Source of the DNA: Lonicera japonica
Lineage: Eukaryota > Streptophyta > Magnoliopsida > Dipsacales > Caprifoliaceae
Direction of reading: 5' to 3'
Length of the DNA stretch: 64,000 bases
Assembly (NCBI GenBank): GCA_021464415.1
Contig: CM038465.1
Coordinates: forward strand, 20,863,839-20,927,838
The translations under genes and the position numbers were made by a program. Positions 20,828 to 32,322 of the stretch are shown piece by piece (within the stretch, counting starts at the first letter, position 1; every line of letters begins with the position of its first letter). The notes under the pieces were generated by a model. It worked only from the letters and a program-made list of their open reading frames with translations. It was not told where the DNA came from and did not search any database.

Positions 20828-21935
20828 GATCGGCAGTGAATCTGATCTCGTGAGTCGTCTAGTTTGCCAGCAGTAGATAATCGGAGTGTGGTAAAGAATG
20901 GGGAGAAAGAAGTCGGGAATTTGACCGAAAAAATCAATATTTTGCCATGGATTGCATAATTCTCGGAAAACTATGACTCGACAGAAAAATAAAATCGAAA
21001 ATCACTTTTTGGTGACAAGGCAAAAAACAGACCGACAGCAACAACTTGAGAGCCCCGTGAATAGGTTTAGGGTAGGAATATGAATTCCCGGGGTGCCCTT
21101 ATAATCTTCCGATTTTAAAAATTAATTTTTGGAAAAATTCATTTTGGAAAATGACTCGGTCTTTTTAAAAATATTTTGAAAAAACATTTTTTAAAAATCG
21201 GGAAGTTCTCTCCTCTTAGAGTTGCTTTTCATGGAAATAGTGACAGGAAAATTCTCACTAATGGGTTTTAGTGAAGGATTTCTACAGATGGGGTTGGACA
21301 GCCTCCGGCCGTACTTGCCAAACCAAGAGTTGGTATGTATGACAAGGCCTTTTGTTCACTAATCTCACAACCGACGGTCAAGAAAACATGCAAAAATTCG
21401 TGTGTACTAGGCTGACGTATCCTATATGCATGCGTGGTTGAAAAGGGTAAGGTTTAAGGCTCCCTCCTATTTGGCTAGGTCTTGCTATATACCCCAAGGG
21501 CGAGTACGTGCAAGGACCTTTTGATATACATTCTGGGTACGTGAGTGTTCTCGTCACTCGATATACCTCAGTTTGGTACTTGGCCAAGGAGAGTGGTCCC
21601 ATGCGCTTTTGGCTAGTGTAGACCCGCAAGTCCACGGCCTAGTCACGACTTTGGTCCCGAGGTTAATAGGGTAAATTCACACTCGCAATAATGCATGATG
21701 ATAGTGGGTGCGTGCAAAATAACAAATATGGGGGTACATTATGATGAATGCTTTAGGATTTGTTCGAGTACTTTCAATTTTTATTTATGAAAAGATTTTC
21801 CTCAAACAATTATTACAAATAAAAAGGGAATTAGGGTATCCTAAGACTAAGGCCAAAAAAAAGAAAGCATGCAAACATAAACAATTGTCCACGCATATTC
21901 TACTCTTGTTTAGAGTCTAATCCTCTTATCAAACA

Positions 21936-21953
21936 TCCCCAGCAGAGTCGCCA
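21936..21953 (-). promoter_or_regulatory. Primer-binding site (tRNA-Arg type) of the Ogre-like element
   Basis: Minus-strand TGGCGACTCTGCTGGGGA starts one base after the LTR end CTCACA. This motif is typical of Ogre/Tat elements, which are primed by tRNA-Arg. Confidence 0.85.
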
Positions 21954-22935
21954 CTGTGAGAACCCGCGTTCTCGACGCCCGGGGGTCCTCGTGGGCGGCA
22001 ATTCCGTTTGTTGATTTGGAAATCGGTTTTGAAAAGAATAAGAGTCGCCAGTTTGTTTTACTAAACAAACAAAAAGGTTTGTGTAAAAGAGAGGTATTTA
22101 TGGACTAAGTATCCTCTTATACACAATATATGCGAAACCAGTTGATTCGAAGGTTCGGGGATTAAGTTATGAATCGGGAAGGTGTTAGGCACCCAATTCG
22201 CCCTTTCGGTCTCTTGAGTAGAATATGCGCGTGTTATAATTCAGCTCTTGCATGCTATTGCTATTACTTTACAACTTTTCGTGCTTACCTTAAAAATCGG
22301 GATTTTGGGGTTGGGATGAAAACGATGTGTTTCCTAGTTCGCCCATGATTTTAAAAATAAGTGAGTGTGTGTGTGTGTGTGATTTGAAAAAGAGAGTTTG
22401 ATAATAATAGATGCAATGAAACAAGTGATTTTATGAAGTATTGGGCTTTTCGAAAACTGATTCAATGTGGAATCTTATACTCGATATGATATGAGGTGAC
22501 TTGACCGATCGTGTACCATAGTCTATTGATTAAACCGGTATAGATGGCAGTAGTGCTCTCATAATCGAGTATTTATCACATACACACTGCAATCTATGAG
22601 TTAGATTGGATATATAGCGATTATCGATTCGTGCGTATAACAATACCACTAATCCGGAGTTTTCAAATAATAAGAAAGTAATAATACTATTTTGGAATTG
22701 GATTAGGGTTTATTATACACCTTTGGTTTTGAAAACAATTTGAAAAAGGGTTTTGAAAAGCTATCAAGTGATAAAAATTATACAGACAAGAATCTAAATT
22801 ATAAAACTGACGAATAAATAAAAGAAGAGAGAGAAAATTATACCTGAGCCTCCTTAGAGGGAGAGAATAAGGATCTCTTGGTGTGTACCACGAAATCCCC
22901 TTGATTGTTGATGAAAATAATGAATGGAGGGGGGG

Positions 22936-22951
22936 GGGTCTATTTATAGTT
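22936..22951 (-). promoter_or_regulatory. TATA box of the Ogre-like LTR
   Basis: Minus-strand CTATAAATAGACCC lies beside a 10-base G tract. Its position roughly mid-LTR fits a U3/R boundary, with transcription towards the PBS. Confidence 0.6.
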
Positions 22952-23014
22952 GAAGAAAATACTTGGAGAGCAAGAAAAGAGATTGCCATTAGGACTCTTG
23001 GAAATTATCGCGAA

Positions 23015-23440
23015 ACCTTCCCACCGTTGGATCATCCTGATTTTTGGATATGTGTTGGGAATAGAACTCTTCTAGATTTTGTAAACATTTCAGGTCGATC
23101 GGACTTCAGGAAGGTTCCCTTTCGTTCTGATTGGTACGAAGAGTTTGTGTCCGTGTAGGAAAGGTACTTGTTGTAGACAATGTCCCTTGTTTGCACGACA
23201 AGTCAGGTTCTAACCGTTGGATCATGCTGAATTTTGGATATGTATTGCCAATATAAGTCTTTTACACCCTGTAAAAGGTTTAGGACAATCGAAGTTCGGG
23301 AAGGACTCGGTCTCCTTGGCTTGGTACAAAGAGTTTGTTCCTGCATAGGAAACGTACTTGCGTACAACAACCTCGACAACTGAACTTCCAACCGTTGGAT
23401 TATGCTGCATTTTTTATATGTTTTCCCTCCAAATGTTTTC
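23015..23440. repeat. Degenerate about 180-bp repeats within the Ogre-like LTR
   Basis: Blocks starting AACCGTTGGATCATGCTGA (near 23025, 23213 and 23391) recur every 178-188 bases, each followed by a TTTTGGATATGT-like stretch and a later AGGTCGATCGGA/TCGGGAAGG block. A weaker fourth block may start near 23705. Confidence 0.7.
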
Positions 23441-24014
23441 TAACTTGTGTCCAAATTTGAGGTCGATCAGATTTCGGGAAGGCCACTATTTATTTTAATT
23501 TGCTACGAAGGACATTTCAACTGGAATTGCACGGTAGACAAATTGATTCTTGAGGACCCCATGTCCGACAAAGCTGAAATTTTAATATGCTCTCTTCCCC
23601 ACAATAAGGCCTATCCACTTACCAAACTTCAAACCATTTTAACTTCGAGAAGACCTCCATTTGACCACCCGAAATAAACTCGCGATTTTCTGAATTTTCG
23701 GAGATTCGATCGTCGGATTTAGCTGATTTTCGAGTATGTTACTCCTTTTGATAATTTCCAACAACTCTCAAAGTTTGAGGATGATCCAAATGCGTGACTC
23801 GCCTTTCACAAGTTTCCAGGAGTTTTGATGGTTTTCGATTTCGACAATTTTCGATAATTCTGTGACTCCTCATCCGGGGTCCTTTCGGCTTTCTTCTTTG
23901 ACCTGTATCACATGAACAAAATACATGTGCATCTAGGAATGCTCGTGCGTGCATGCATGTTTATTTCTTTGAAAATTAGGATTTTTGCGGGGGTCGCAAA
24001 ATGAGGTGTTCACA

Positions 24015-24456
24015 ATAAGTAATCATAATAACCATGGGATTTTAAATTTTGTTTATATAGTTAGTATAAAAACAATTAACCCAAACTGGTCATATTCAAG
24101 ACACACAAAATGTACTAGCACAATGAGTTAAAACTATATATACCGTTTCCTGTAGTTAAGATAAACTACTAAAACTTGTGCTACAATCTTACCGATGGGT
24201 GTCCAATTCCATCTAAGACTGTGAACCATTAAACTTATATTCGACAAGAACCGATGATATGATCTTCTGTGTGTAAGCTATACTCTACAAATCAAATCAT
24301 CTACTATATGGAATAAAAGACACACATGCACAATATTTAAATAAATAATATAATGTAACCATTGCCCATAAAGATTCTAATTAAAATAGCAAAGCCAAGT
24401 TTATAACATATCCAAACCAACAAGAAAATTATGGCTTTGAGTATATCACTCTAACA
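24015..24456 (-). mobile_element. Copia-1 LTR fragment (first 442 bp)
   Basis: Matches 3053-3488. It begins TGTTAGAGTG on the minus strand at 24456 and is interrupted at 24015 by the Ogre-like LTR. Confidence 0.8.
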
Positions 24457-25560
24457 CCTTCCACAATCAAATCTTGCACCGAATGTGGGCTATGGTATCA
24501 CCAAGATTTTGTTTTTTCTCAATAGAACAAACCCTAACTCATGAGAATTATTGTTCTTATAAGAAGAGACAATGCCAGCATATATATAAGGCTACAATAG
24601 GAACCTTAAGGAGAAATAAGTGTTTGGGCTTCCTATGGAAAGTTGGAATCATAATTCCACTATGAATTAGTTTCTTCCATAAATTATAATTTGCACCACT
24701 AAAGAATTATAATTGCACTCCCGTCCTTATCTCAAAACTATATTTCGAGCTCCTTGTTATTAAATACTTATTATTCTCCCCATGTTAAGATTACAGATAA
24801 CCGTCATTTAAATTAAATTACTGACAATTATATTTAAATAAATTCTTAATCCTTGAGCCTACCACTTAAATTTTTTGACATGTCGGATTAACATAATCCA
24901 CCTGCAGGGTTTGACATGATCAAAACTTATGAGCTTCTCAAGGGGCTATCATCAATCCCTATACCGGGACGTGTATTCCGTCAATAATTAATATTCATCA
25001 TACATATAGTGTTGTCTTCCAATTCAAGAAAATTATTAATCCATAAATGAATCTCACTCTTAATGACTCAAAACAACAAACACTACATATATATGTCTAT
25101 TAATTATTTCAAGATTAAGAGCATAAGTAATCATAATAACCATGGGATTTTAAATTTTTTTATATAGTCAGTATAAAAACAATTAACCCAAACTGGTCAT
25201 ATTCAATACACGCAAAGTGTACTAGCACAACGAGTTAAAACTATACCGTTTCCTGTAGTTAAGATAAACTACTAAAACTTGTGCTACAATCCTACCGACG
25301 GATGTCCAATTCCATCTAAGACTGTGAACCATTAAACTTATATTCCACAAGAACTGATGATATGATCTTCTATGTGTAAGTTATACTCTACACACCAAAT
25401 CATCTACTATATGGAATAAAACACACACACATGCACAATATTTGAATAAATAATATATGCAACCATTGTCCATAAAGATTCTCATTAAAATAGAAAAACT
25501 AAGTTTATAACATATTCAAACCAATAAGAAAATTATGACTTTTAGTATATCACTCTAACA
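24457..25560 (-). mobile_element. Copia-1 LTR fragment (first 1104 bp)
   Basis: Matches 2408-3488 in the same orientation and begins TGTTAGAGTG at 25560. Its 3' part is cut at 24457 by the start of the next LTR, giving two head-to-tail LTR fragments without internal sequence between them. Confidence 0.8.
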
Positions 25561-27352
25561 GCGCTAACGACAAGAATTAGAGATTTCGGAGTTCGAAATC
25601 CATTTATTCGATTTAGAACCGTAGCTACTGTGGTGTGGACTATTTCGTAGTCATTTAAACTTCATTGTATCCCTCTTGTATGTCCCAATATCTTGTCAAA
25701 GTATTTGATTGAGTTAGGAAGAATTGTCGTAAATCTACTCCTATCATAATTTCGGTACAATTCTGACACAACTATGTTTTTAGGTCATAACTTCTTTGTT
25801 CGATGTCCAAATGGACCCCCGTTTGCTCCATTAGAAAGGTGATTTGATTATCTACAAGTTTCGTGTTTAGTCCGAGTCCAAATTTTTTGCATCTTCAAGG
25901 TCAACGCAACAGTCGAAGTTAACAGCAATTTTTTAGAACAACCGCCCACTGTTTGAGATGCCTAGATAAGGCTATGGAGACTATCCTGAAATTGCCTAAG
26001 GACAGCATGTTGTTGTCCCTGAGCATCAGATTTTTTCTTTTCTTTTCTTCCCCTTTTCTCTACATTTTTCTCATACACCATAAGAGCTTTGAGAGAGAGA
26101 GAGAAAGTGAAATGGGGTGATTTTGGGATATTCTTGAGAGAATCATCATCCCCACTTGAAATTAACGAACCATACACCTTCCTCCACCATTCTCCTCCTT
26201 CTCTTTCATTATTCATCATCTTCTTCATCATGTTTCCTCCATTAAAGCTTGGTGGCGCTCTAGGGTTTCATGTTCTTGAGAAGGAAGCATCATCAAGCCA
26301 TTTCTTTTGAAATTAAGTCTCTTTAGAGGTGGGAACACTATATTAAAACTTGTTTTTCAAACATTTAATTATTGCATTAAAGTTTTCTACCAAAAATGGA
26401 GATTTTCATATAAACCCTAGGATTGTGTTGTGCATATGGGATTGGGTTGGTTTAAGGTCTAATTAGTGATGCATATGGATAGATTATCAATCATATATCA
26501 TGTATCATCAACCCTCACCATACTATGAGCTTATTACTTGCTTTTTATACATCATACCCACTCCATAGTTGGATGTATGAACTAGATAGTGTATATTTTG
26601 GGGATTTTCTTATGGAATGCTTGATTATGGGTGATAAATGATAGGTATGCATATATATATGGTTTGATGCAAGTGTGGATTGTTATCTCCAAGATTTGCA
26701 CTAAGAAAACATCTCACACACATGTTAAGCCTAAAAAATTAAGGATTTTGGGGTTTGTGAGTATAAATTGATTTGTTTTAGGTTATTAATGCTAGAGATG
26801 CATAGTTGTGCCATTGTAAGTGATTGTAGAGCATTATCAATGAGATTGTCCTAAAAACCCACCAAAGCGGAATGGTACGCAACAATTTTTAAGTCTAGTG
26901 TCTTGTGTAGACCTTTGATACGACTAGTGGTGAGAATATAATCTCGATACATTCTAGGAATGTTATAAACTTAAGTGGGTAGGTTGCCTTGGCTATAATT
27001 GTATGAAGCTAAGTGTTCCGTAAGTGCCTCTATTAGGCAAGAATCATAACAACTAATGCTCAGATGGGTAGAATAACATAAGGACTTTGATAAGAATCAT
27101 AGGGCTTAGGTTTTACACACGTGAAGCCTTATATGATATAACATATACATAATACACTGGTGGGCCATGGAATGTGAAAAACAAAGAGACGATATGGTTA
27201 TCGAATAAAGTGGATAAGTATTCACTATTAAGTACCATATCATTGTGTTAAGAATTTCATTGAGACCTATATTGAGATTTTGTTGATATATTTAGAGTTA
27301 GACAATAATTATGTATTTGCAATTTTCATAATAATAAGGCCGGGGGCACTGG
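25561..27352 (+). mobile_element. Gypsy-type long LTR, plus-strand fragment
   Basis: Non-coding sequence. It contains the GGTGGGAACACTATATT block (26327-26343), equivalent to the minus-strand block near 9036 and 62580, and the ATAACTTCTTTGTTCG segment (25789-25804) typical of the 5' half of these LTRs. No clean LTR start is seen at 25561. Frames such as 25962-26231 are chance. Confidence 0.45.
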
Positions 27353-27996
27353 TGATACGAACCAAGCAAACAATGTGACGAAACCCGTAGTAAAGATGGT
27401 CGAAAGATCGTTTCTACAATTAGATTTGAATGGCACCGCGACTCGTTGCTTATAAAGAAGCAAGAACCTTGGTATATAAGGATAGATGGATTGATGGACA
27501 CTGCAACCCAACATCTATAGAGAGATGCGAATCTTGGTATACGCGAATGACGCTATAATTGATAATGATGAATCAATTGATAAGTCGAATGAATATTACG
27601 GACAACTCGAATTTGTTCAACATGTTCTTAAAGAACAAAGGAAAAAAGCTCTCACAATTTTATTAATTCATAGCTCTCTAATTAAAATAATACAATCATC
27701 CCCTTTAAATAGGGTGTATAAAAGAAATAATAATCCAAACACAATAAGGAAAGTAAAATAATCCTATTTGACTAAGGAAATACTCCTAAAACAATCCTAA
27801 TTAAATAAGAAAAACATTCCTAATCCTAATTGAATAATAAAATAATAAATAAGTCTTATAATTTAAAAGTAATTAAAATATGATATTCTTTGAATTTTCT
27901 TACACGAGCTCTTGTAATCAAACCCATGAAAACTTGAATTGGCCTACGTACGCATCAATCCACATGCTTGATTATGTACTAGCCTTGTACACATCA
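27353..27996 (-). mobile_element. LTR of the same family as the 28827-30683 element
   Basis: A minus-strand, diverged copy of the 730-bp LTR: it starts TGATGTGTACAAGGC at 27996 and shares the CGTACGTAGGCC, GAGCTCGTGTAAGAAAATTC and ACCAAGGTTCTTGC blocks. The 3' end near 27353 is poorly conserved. It may be a solo LTR; no target duplication was found. Confidence 0.65.
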
Positions 27997-28003
27997 TTCC
28001 CAA

Positions 28004-28657
28004 TGACGCAATCCCGGATCGTCTTTCCTAACTAGGCTAATGGATCCTTGACGCGTAGTTTAGAAACATACTAGAACCTTGGAATTCGTCAAAAGATGAA
28101 AGGCAAAAACCTCAACTCAACACTTAAAGAAGCATGAACCTTGGCATGATCGAAGACGCCACAATCAATTGGTGTAGAATTGATTGACAAGTCAAGAACA
28201 ATTGAATTAATTCAATTTAACATGTTTAACATGTTCCTAGAGAACACAAAGAGAAAACTCTCAATATTATTAATGAACAAAACTTCTATCTAATACAATG
28301 AATCCGTCTCCTTTAAATAGGAGAACAAAACAATTAGAAACCTTATAAAATAAGGAAACTAATTCTACTTAGAAAAATGAAATAACTTCTAGAATAATCC
28401 TAATACAATAAAGAAACTATTCAAAAAGGAAACTACTAATTCTAATTACTAATTGAACAATGGAATAATAATTCTAATAATTAAAACTACTTAAAATAAT
28501 AATCGACTTTCGCGCGTTCCATGACTTCCATGTTTGACTATGCTTAAATCCTCTAACTACGCGCGTACTAGTATGCTCCAAGGTCATCCAATACTAGTAT
28601 GGACCCTACCAATCAATGCTTTAATCAAGTTAGAGCTTATGCTGGCCTGGATCACAT
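28004..28657 (-). mobile_element. LTR related to the solo LTR at 40932-41857
   Basis: Shares with 40932-41857 the plus-strand start TGACGC(A/G)ATCCCGGATCG, the AAAGAAGC...GAACCT block, GAGAACACAAAGAGAAAACT, and the CCTTTAAATAGGAG promoter region, and ends at GGATCACAT. It lies 7 bases from the previous LTR in the same orientation. Confidence 0.65.
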
Positions 28658-28821
28658 AAACCAGGCTATAAATGCCAGGCCAGAGGTATCGGGATATAAA
28701 TACCATTGTATATGTATACAAGTGCACCATATTGAGGCCGGGGGTATTGGGATATAAATACTAGGCCAGGGGTACCAGTACTAGTTGTAGCTAGAATGGA
28801 GAAACCCAAAGCGGACAAGGG
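28658..28821 (+). mobile_element. Gypsy-type LTR remnant between insertions
   Basis: Short host segment with repeated CCAGG...GATATAAATAC motifs (28672-28772), similar to 27335-27345. It continues after the 28827-30683 element at 30689. Confidence 0.35.
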
Positions 28822-28826
28822 AAAGG

Positions 28827-29556
28827 TGATGCGGACAAGGCTAGCATATAATCAAGCACGTAGATTGAAGCGTACGTAGGCCCAAATCAATTTTTCATGG
28901 GTTCGATTACAAGAGCTCGTGCAAGAAAATTCAAAGAAAATCGTATTTTAATTATTTTTGAATTATAGGACTTGTTTATTATTTTATTATTCAATTAGGA
29001 TTAGGAATGTTTTTCTTATTTAATTAGAATTGTTTTAGGAATATTTCCTTAATCAACTAGGATATTCAATTAGGAATATTTAGTCAATTAGGATTGTTTT
29101 ACTTTCCTTATTGTGTTAGGATTAGTATTTCTTTTATACACCCTATTTAAAGGGGATCATTGTATTATTTTAATTAGAGAGCTATGGATGAATAAAATTG
29201 TGAGAGTTTTTCTCCTATGTTCTTTTAGAACATGTTGAACAAATTCGGTTTGTCCGTAATGTTCATTCGACTTATCAATTGATTTACCATCATCAATTGT
29301 GGCGTCATTCGCGTATACCAAGGTTTGCATCTTTCTAGAGGTGTTGGGTCGCGGTGTCCATCAATCCATCTATCCTTATATACCAAGGTTCTTGCTTCTG
29401 TATAAGCAACGGGTCGCGGTGCAATTCAAATCTAATTATAGAAACGGTCCAAGTTTATTATTTTGCTACGGTTTTTGTGTGTATTTGTGTCGGGGTTCGC
29501 ATAACCAATTCATTGTGTTTGCCGGGTTTCGTTCGATATCACCGTAGGTCATATCA
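28827..29556 (+). repeat. 5' LTR of the non-autonomous element
   Basis: 730 bp with TGATG...ATATCA ends. TTTTATACACCCTATTTAAAG near 29131-29151 is the likely promoter region. Confidence 0.92.
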
Positions 29557-29558
29557 GT

Positions 29559-29570
29559 TGGTATCAGAGG
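29559..29570 (+). promoter_or_regulatory. Primer-binding site (tRNA-iMet) of the non-autonomous element
   Basis: TGGTATCAGAGG lies 2 bases after the 5' LTR, matching the copia-type PBS. Confidence 0.88.
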
Positions 29571-29954
29571 TAGCTTTTACTTTTAGGTTTATCTATCTTT
29601 TTTATTTTTTTGTTCTTGTTAAAGTTTCAATTCAATTTAAAAAAAATAAAATGGATATGATTAGATTTTTTTTCCCAAATCCCGATGGCTTGCGAAAATC
29701 TGTCGATTTTCATACCTAAACGGCCTCTGATCGTTCTAATTTCTTGCGCTATGATAGTAACTTTGTGTTTCGAACAACATATCAAAATATTAGCCCGATC
29801 CAGCGGTGCGATCAGAAGTTATGACTGATTTACAACAAAGTCAAAATAAATTTCGTGAAAACCTAGTGTACATGAATCTCCTAAAGATATCTATTGGTAT
29901 GGGGCAACATCATCACACAGATTTGAGGACAAATCCTTCTCAAGAATAGGAGAA

Positions 29955-30683
29955 TGATGCGGACAAGGCTAGCATATAATCAAGCACGTAGATTGAAGCG
30001 TACGTAGGCCCAAATCAATTTTTCATGGGTCCGATTACAAGAGCTCGTGCAAGAAAATTCAAAGAAAATCGTATTTTAATTATTTTTGAATTATAGGACT
30101 TGTTTTTTATTTTATTATTCAATTAGGAGTAGGAATGTTTTTCTGATTTAATTAGAATTGTTTTAGGAATATTTCCTTAATCAACTAGGATATTCAATTA
30201 GGAATATTTAGTCAATTAGGATTGTTTTACTTTCCTTATTGTGTTAGGATTAGTATTTCTTTTATACACCCTATTTAAAGGGGATCATTGTATTATTTTA
30301 ATTAGAGAGCTATGGATGAATAAAATTGTGAGAGTTTTTCTCCTATGTTCTTTTAGAACATATGGAACAAATTCGGTTTGTCCGTAATGTTCATTCGACT
30401 TATCAATTGATTTACCATCATCAATTGTGGTGTCATTCGCGTATACCAAGGTTCGCATCTTTCTATAGGTGTTGGGTCGCGGTGTCCATCAATCCATCTA
30501 TCCTTATATACCAAGGTTCTTGCTTCTGTATAAGCAATGGGTCGCAGTGCAATTCAAATCTAATTGTAGAAACGGTCCAAGTTTATTAATTTGCTATGGT
30601 TTTCGTGTGTATTTGTGTCGGGGTTCGCATAACCAATTCGTTGTGTTTGCGGGTTTCGTTCGATATCACCGTAGGTCATATCA
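29955..30683 (+). repeat. 3' LTR of the non-autonomous element
   Basis: 729 bp, matching the 5' LTR with about a dozen visible differences. Open frames inside (30362-30589, 30469-30702) mirror those in the 5' LTR and are non-coding. Confidence 0.92.
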
Positions 30684-30688
30684 AAAGG

Positions 30689-32322
30689 GCTACCCAGTAT
30701 AGTACGGTAGTAGCCGCCAGTTATGTTATTGTATCGACATATATTGCCTTCCTGCGGATGAGTATTTGTAGTCCTACATTTTATAGCTTCCCTGGCTTGC
30801 GGACTAGTTTGTGTGACTCTATCAATGGGAATGTGTGTTCCGGAAAGTAGTAGCCCTACAGGTAAAACATTCTAAGGTAGTTTCATCCCTAGAGGAGCTT
30901 TCTTGTACAGGTGTCTTCTTGTTAACTATTTGGAGTGTAGTCCCCGGAAAAATGTCTTGCGCGGGTTCAACTCCAAATGAATTACAAGTTAAGACCATGC
31001 CCCTGGTCAGTTCGCTCACTTGGAGGAGACATGATTAGTTTAGAACTTAGGGTCCTTTGGGAACCGATGCTCTAAGCCTAGTTGATCGCGGTGTGTAATC
31101 TTGAGACTTTATACAAGAGATATGACAGATTGATCTTTATATGCTTGTTACATATATGGTTGTTATATCATATCTCTTTTTGTTATTATCCTTTCTCATG
31201 GGATTACGTTGGATATGATTTCATGAGTATGTAGGGTATGGGTGGATTGCTTGACATATACAGAGAACTAAAGATTAAAGTGGCAATTGTAGATAATAAG
31301 AAAACACCGTAACATAACGCTTAAGGCGAATGATTTCGTAATGATGCCTATTAGCTGGCCAAGTATGGAATTCATAATGAATTAATAACAAAGAGGAAAC
31401 AATGAATACTTGGCTTATAGTTACAATCTATCAAAGTAAGTGTGGGACAGCACTAATACACACGTTAGAACAAACCCACCATAGCATGATGAACCATAGG
31501 AAGCTAGAGATTTATCGAGATACTCTTAGTTTATTTGTGGCATGGGCTGGATATGTTAAGGACATGAACCCATAGAAGGGGTTTGTATCTAGGAACATAG
31601 GAGGATGGGATCCGATAGTGAAAGGAATAGCTTCCAGTGACTAAGACGAGAATCCTAGTGGGGGTTCAGCATGCATAGTTGTGTGAATTGCATCGTATAG
31701 CATTGTTTTTAAATGATCCTAGTAGGGTAATTACTTTCTATAAAACCTGCCTGCGTATCTGGTTGCTCTATGTACTTTCTCACATAATTGTATAGTTACC
31801 ACCAAGCTCGAATTTGGCTCATTCCTCTTTTCTAAACAGTTTTACAGGTTGGGCTTCGGGGATTGGCGTGTGGTACTTATGTTTAAAGCCTCTGACGTCC
31901 ATGGACCGTGTCTAGTCCTTTGCGAAAAGGACTACGTTGTATTATCATTATCGATTTTAGTTTCAAAGTATTGTATTCGGACTTCATTTATGAATTGGAC
32001 CTTGAACTTGGTTTTGATGTGTAAATGGCTTTCATAACGAATGTATATGAACGTTTTCAATATGTGGAGTGGATTCTAAAATGTGGTTGGTTATGGATAA
32101 GTTGTATGAATTGGTTTTAAACCTCACAGGTAGGTTTGTCATATAAACAAACTCCATATGCCAAAATTTTATAAAACAAGATTTTATTTGGATTAACTTT
32201 TATTGAAGAAAAAGTTTTTAAAAGTTGTGATTTTATTATTTTAAACTTGCCTTCGCGCACGAAATCCTTGATTAACCGAGTCCCAGAGGTGAAAATCTCA
32301 TAATGGGATTCGGGGCTTCACA
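30689..32322 (+). mobile_element. Gypsy-type long LTR, 3' half
   Basis: Continues the sequence broken at 28826 and ends CGGGATTCGGGGCTTCACA-like at 32322, the same terminus as at 48767 and, inverted, at 7315. It carries GTCCTTTGCGAAAAGGACTA (31916-31935) and the CCGAGTCCCAGAGGTGAAAA block near the end. No coding. The end abuts LRR coding sequence directly, so the insertion or a later deletion removed the 5' part of that gene. Confidence 0.55.

Larger units (their letters stand above)
17701..21935 (-). mobile_element. Ogre/Tat-like gypsy element, 5' internal half
   Basis: Minus-strand internal region directly downstream of the tRNA-Arg-type PBS and the 2.06-kb LTR. It holds a long leader (20830-21935), a gag-like repetitive region (19835-20827) and two further degenerate tandem arrays. 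No pol is present, and the left edge near 17700 is a truncation. Hydrophobic open frames on the plus strand at 18475-18775 are T-rich chance frames. Confidence 0.55.
21955..24014 (-). mobile_element. Ogre/Tat-like 5' LTR
   Basis: On the minus strand it runs from TGTGAACACCTCATTTTGCG (24014) to GGGTTCTCACA (21955), 2060 bp. The PBS follows it directly, proving that it is a 5' LTR. It contains AGAGTCGCCAGTTTGTTTTA (22045-22064), a block shared with the solo LTR at 38398-39335. It was inserted into a copia-1 LTR, which resumes at 24015. The matching left-hand target site is not in the window. Confidence 0.85.
28827..30683 (+). mobile_element. Complete non-autonomous LTR retrotransposon, TSD AAAGG
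   Basis: All structural marks are present. The 5' LTR is 28827-29556 (730 bp, TGATGCGG...CATATCA), the PBS TGGTATCAGAGG is at 29559-29570, the internal domain is 398 bp, the purine-rich AGGAGAA is at 29948-29954, and the 3' LTR is 29955-30683 (729 bp). AAAGG target copies lie at 28822-28826 and 30684-30688. The LTRs look almost identical, so insertion is young relative to its neighbours. The internal domain encodes nothing. It resembles TRIM/LARD-type parasites, but the LTR-to-internal ratio (730 to 398) fits neither class well. Confidence 0.92.

Noticed and set aside
32303..32322. ATG at 32303 as the start of the LRR protein
   Set aside because: It lies in the end of a gypsy LTR. LRR homology begins after 32323, so this is an accidental start in a truncated gene.
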